From CAZASK01 sp964487845 (GTDB lineage: Bacteria > Chlamydiota > Chlamydiia > Chlamydiales > FEN-1388), in assembly GCA_964487845.1 (NCBI GenBank), contig CAZASK010000004.1, positions 24,196 through 88,195 on the forward strand: 64,000 bases of DNA, written 5' to 3'. Positions 62,641 through 64,000 of the stretch are shown here, piece by piece. The notes beneath the pieces are model-generated. The model saw only the letters and a list, made by a program, of their open reading frames with translations, had not been told where the DNA came from and did not search any database. Every line of letters begins with the position of its first letter. The stretch's first letter is position 1. Made by a program: the position numbers and the translations under genes.

Positions 62641-63227
62641 GGAAAATTGGTATTTTTGGTGGCTCTTTCGATCCTGTTCATGCAGGGCATCTCATGGTAG
62701 CGTGTGCGCTCTATGAAAAGCATCATCTTGATACCGTCTACTTTGTCCCAACTCAGCTCAATCCCTTAAAAGAGCGCACGCTTGCTGACGCCATGCATCG
62801 TGTGAATATGCTGGAGTATGCTCTTGCAGGAACTCCTTTTCGTGTGGTCACTGACGAGCTTGATCGACCTCCACCATCATATATGATTGATACCGTAGAG
62901 CACCTTCTAGAAAAAGAACAGGCGCACTATTTTCTTCTGCTTGGCGCTGACGCAGCTCATAGAATCACTGAATGGAAGTCTTATCAAAGATTGCTCCAGC
63001 TTGCGCAACCATTGATAGCCTCTCGCTCTATGCATTCTCTTCCACAAAACCAGGAGGTAGGGCAGCTCTTTTCTGAAGGTTGGACAAAGACTCCTCTTTT
63101 TGACATAAGCTCTACAGAGTGTAGGCAGAGGCTGGCTAAGGGACTTTTTTGTGGGCACCTACTTGATCGACAGGTCTATCAATATATTATCACTAACCGT
63201 TTGTATGGATATAGCAGCAATGAGTGA
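62637..63227 (+). CDS. nadD: Nicotinate-nucleotide adenylyltransferase
   Basis: 196 residues with the nucleotidyltransferase signature GGSFDPVHAGHLMVA at residues 8-22, PTQLNPLKER and SSTECRQRLAKG near the C-terminus (the S-S/T-x-x-R pattern). NadD makes nicotinate adenine dinucleotide from NaMN and ATP. It appears to start with TTG at 62637, the base triplet overlapping the previous stop (TTGA), with GAGGTGA just upstream. Normal length. Followed by rsfS, whose ATG lies seven bases inside the end of nadD; the nadD-rsfS pairing is common. Confidence 0.93.
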   Translation: MRKIGIFGGSFDPVHAGHLMVACALYEKHHLDTVYFVPTQLNPLKERTLADAMHRVNMLEYALAGTPFRVVTDELDRPPPSYMIDTVEHLLEKEQAHYFLLLGADAAHRITEWKSYQRLLQLAQPLIASRSMHSLPQNQEVGQLFSEGWTKTPLFDISSTECRQRLAKGLFCGHLLDRQVYQYIITNRLYGYSSNE

Positions 63228-63597
63228 GAAACAAGACGCTATCCCCCAAGAGATGTATCAACTTCTTCAAAAAATTTGCCAGCGGCTTCTGGACAAAAAG
63301 GGATGTAATATCTTGACCCTTGATGTACGCGGAATTTGTACGGTTGCAGACTATTTCATTATTGCTGAAGGAAATGTAGATCGTCATGTGCAGGCTCTCG
63401 CCTCGCATGTCTTCGATGAAATGGCCGCCCATCACAGAAAGCCCTATCATGTTGAGGGCAAAGAATTTGGGGATTGGGTTGTTCTTGATTATGGCGATAT
63501 TATGGTGCATCTCTTTACGCAAGAGATGCGTGAGAAATATATGCTTGAGCAGGTGTGGAAAGAAGGCAGTGTCGTTGACATCCCGCTCAAGCTCTAG
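63220..63597 (+). CDS. rsfS: Ribosomal silencing factor RsfS (Iojap/YbeB)
   Basis: 125 residues from the ATG at 63220 (MSEKQDA); a longer start at 63205 is possible, but upstream residues are nadD read in another frame. RsfS motifs: CNILTLDVRGICTVADYFII, VDRHVQALASHV, GDWVVLDYGDIMVHLF and MREKYMLEQVW. It binds L14 and blocks subunit joining when nutrients are scarce. Length is normal. It overlaps the end of nadD by eight bases. In Chlamydia the homologue is CT769, from memory. Confidence 0.94.
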   Translation: MSEKQDAIPQEMYQLLQKICQRLLDKKGCNILTLDVRGICTVADYFIIAEGNVDRHVQALASHVFDEMAAHHRKPYHVEGKEFGDWVVLDYGDIMVHLFTQEMREKYMLEQVWKEGSVVDIPLKL

Positions 63598-63603
63598 ACC
63601 GTG

Positions 63604-63936
63604 TCATTTTATATTTTTGATGAGCCTCTGTACCAGTTGCGAGGTTGCTTCATTGCTGAAATCTGATTGGAGTATGAGTTCCATATCTTTTGCAAGTAGC
63701 TGAGTAAGCACAGGGAACAATCCTTTATCGGTGTGAAGTCGGAATAAAATGCGTACCATGTCACCATATAAGTCAGTGCTTCTTTTTTCTAAAAGACCTC
63801 CTATGCCGCCTGTTCCAGTTTTTGTAAAGCGAATGAAAAGAGCAGCTTCTTTGATCATCGATTCCACGAGATCTTCTGAACCAATAAATTTTGAACAACA
63901 GAGCTTTTCTTTTTTAAAGTTGCTGTACATGCGCAT
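63604..63936 (-). CDS. Small hypothetical protein
   Basis: 110 residues from the ATG at 63936, four bases after the stop of the partial gene to the right. No family recognised. It contains MRMYSNFKKEKLCCSKF, then GTGGIGGLLEKR and a helical C-terminus ending VQRLIKNIK. No signal peptide. The frame runs further upstream to a TTG at 63960, but an in-frame stop lies directly before that. It converges on rsfS with six bases between stops and no visible hairpin. Confidence 0.55.
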   Translation of the reverse strand: MRMYSNFKKEKLCCSKFIGSEDLVESMIKEAALFIRFTKTGTGGIGGLLEKRSTDLYGDMVRILFRLHTDKGLFPVLTQLLAKDMELILQSDFSNEATSQLVQRLIKNIK

Positions 63937-63940
63937 AATA

Positions 63941-64000
63941 TCAAGCCCTAACTCCGCCAATCATTACGTAATATGACAATCCAGCTTGGCTAGCAACTTT
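63941..64000 (-). CDS. C-terminal end of a gene running off the right edge
   Basis: On the minus strand the last 40 bases and the following 20 read as a tail AGLSYYVMIGGVRA with a stop TGA at 63943-63941, four bases before the ATG of the small hypothetical gene. Nineteen codons are too few to name a family; the tight junction with the next gene is the main support. Confidence 0.35.
   Translation of the reverse strand, partial: KVASQAGLSYYVMIGGVRA

Noticed and set aside
1..64000. CRISPR arrays, insertion sequences, phage genes, rRNA genes
   Set aside because: No regularly spaced repeats, transposase or integrase motifs, or rRNA sequence were seen on reading.

Overview
The window is chromosomal DNA from a member of the Chlamydiae, most likely a family outside the Chlamydiaceae (Parachlamydia-, Simkania- or Waddlia-like; the sequence alone does not decide which). 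Three things point there. A single polypeptide carries MurC and Ddl, a fusion typical of chlamydiae. A menaquinone futalosine-pathway gene (mqnC) is present. The gene order recalls, from memory, three Chlamydia trachomatis blocks: MYG1-HIT-HEAT plus a LOG-like gene (around CT384-387), infA-tuf-secE-nusG-rplKAJL-rpoBC (around CT323-314), and groEL3-murF-mraY-murD-LysM-ftsW-murG-murC/ddl-ftsQ-miaA-mqnC-coiled coil-rsfS (around CT755-769). No transposase, CRISPR array, rRNA or phage gene was seen.

Region by region. 1-2902: the 5' part of an M24 metallopeptidase gene running off the left edge, a small apparently decayed two-gene locus with a frameshift at an A7 run, and an alpha-solenoid protein. 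2967-8050: HEAT protein, HIT hydrolase and MYG1 hydrolase on the minus strand, divergent from a 701-residue LOG-like protein that ends at a hairpin terminator. 8057-14052: minus-strand accessory genes for an outer-membrane-type DUF1207 protein, an MFS transporter, an ankyrin protein with a Pro/Thr-rich linker, and an exported serine carboxypeptidase. 14256-17009: a 917-residue class 3 lipase-like protein. 17096-30624: the transcription/translation cluster infA, tRNA-Thr, tuf, tRNA-Trp, secE, nusG, rplK, rplA, rplJ, rplL, rpoB, rpoC, closed by a strong terminator.

30692-36414: a 1657-residue ankyrin/HEAT protein, immediately followed by a GNAT-type protein. 36424-38019: an orphan GroEL paralog. 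38220-43562: three members of an unrecognised protein family with an N-terminal Cys-Cys motif, interrupted by rsmI and tRNA-Cys. 43578-55808: peptidoglycan and division genes in tight, often overlapping order, with a TerC-family gene placed between mraY and murD, ending in ftsQ and miaA. 56020-59015: a phospholipase D-like protein with an inclusion-membrane-type hydrophobic segment, and a convergent glycosyltransferase-like gene. 59024-63597: mqnC, a coiled-coil protein, a HAD phosphatase, nadD and rsfS. 63604-64000: a small unknown gene and the tail of another.

The core genes supply translation, transcription, lipid II synthesis and septal peptidoglycan assembly, tRNA modification, NAD and menaquinone synthesis. 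Between the conserved blocks lie accessory genes of the kind often found among host-interaction factors (ankyrin proteins, lipase, PLD, secreted peptidase, the CC family). The best candidate for something undescribed is the CC family at 38220-43562, followed by the ankyrin/HEAT-GNAT pair downstream of rpoC. No stretch of more than 300 bases lacks a gene.
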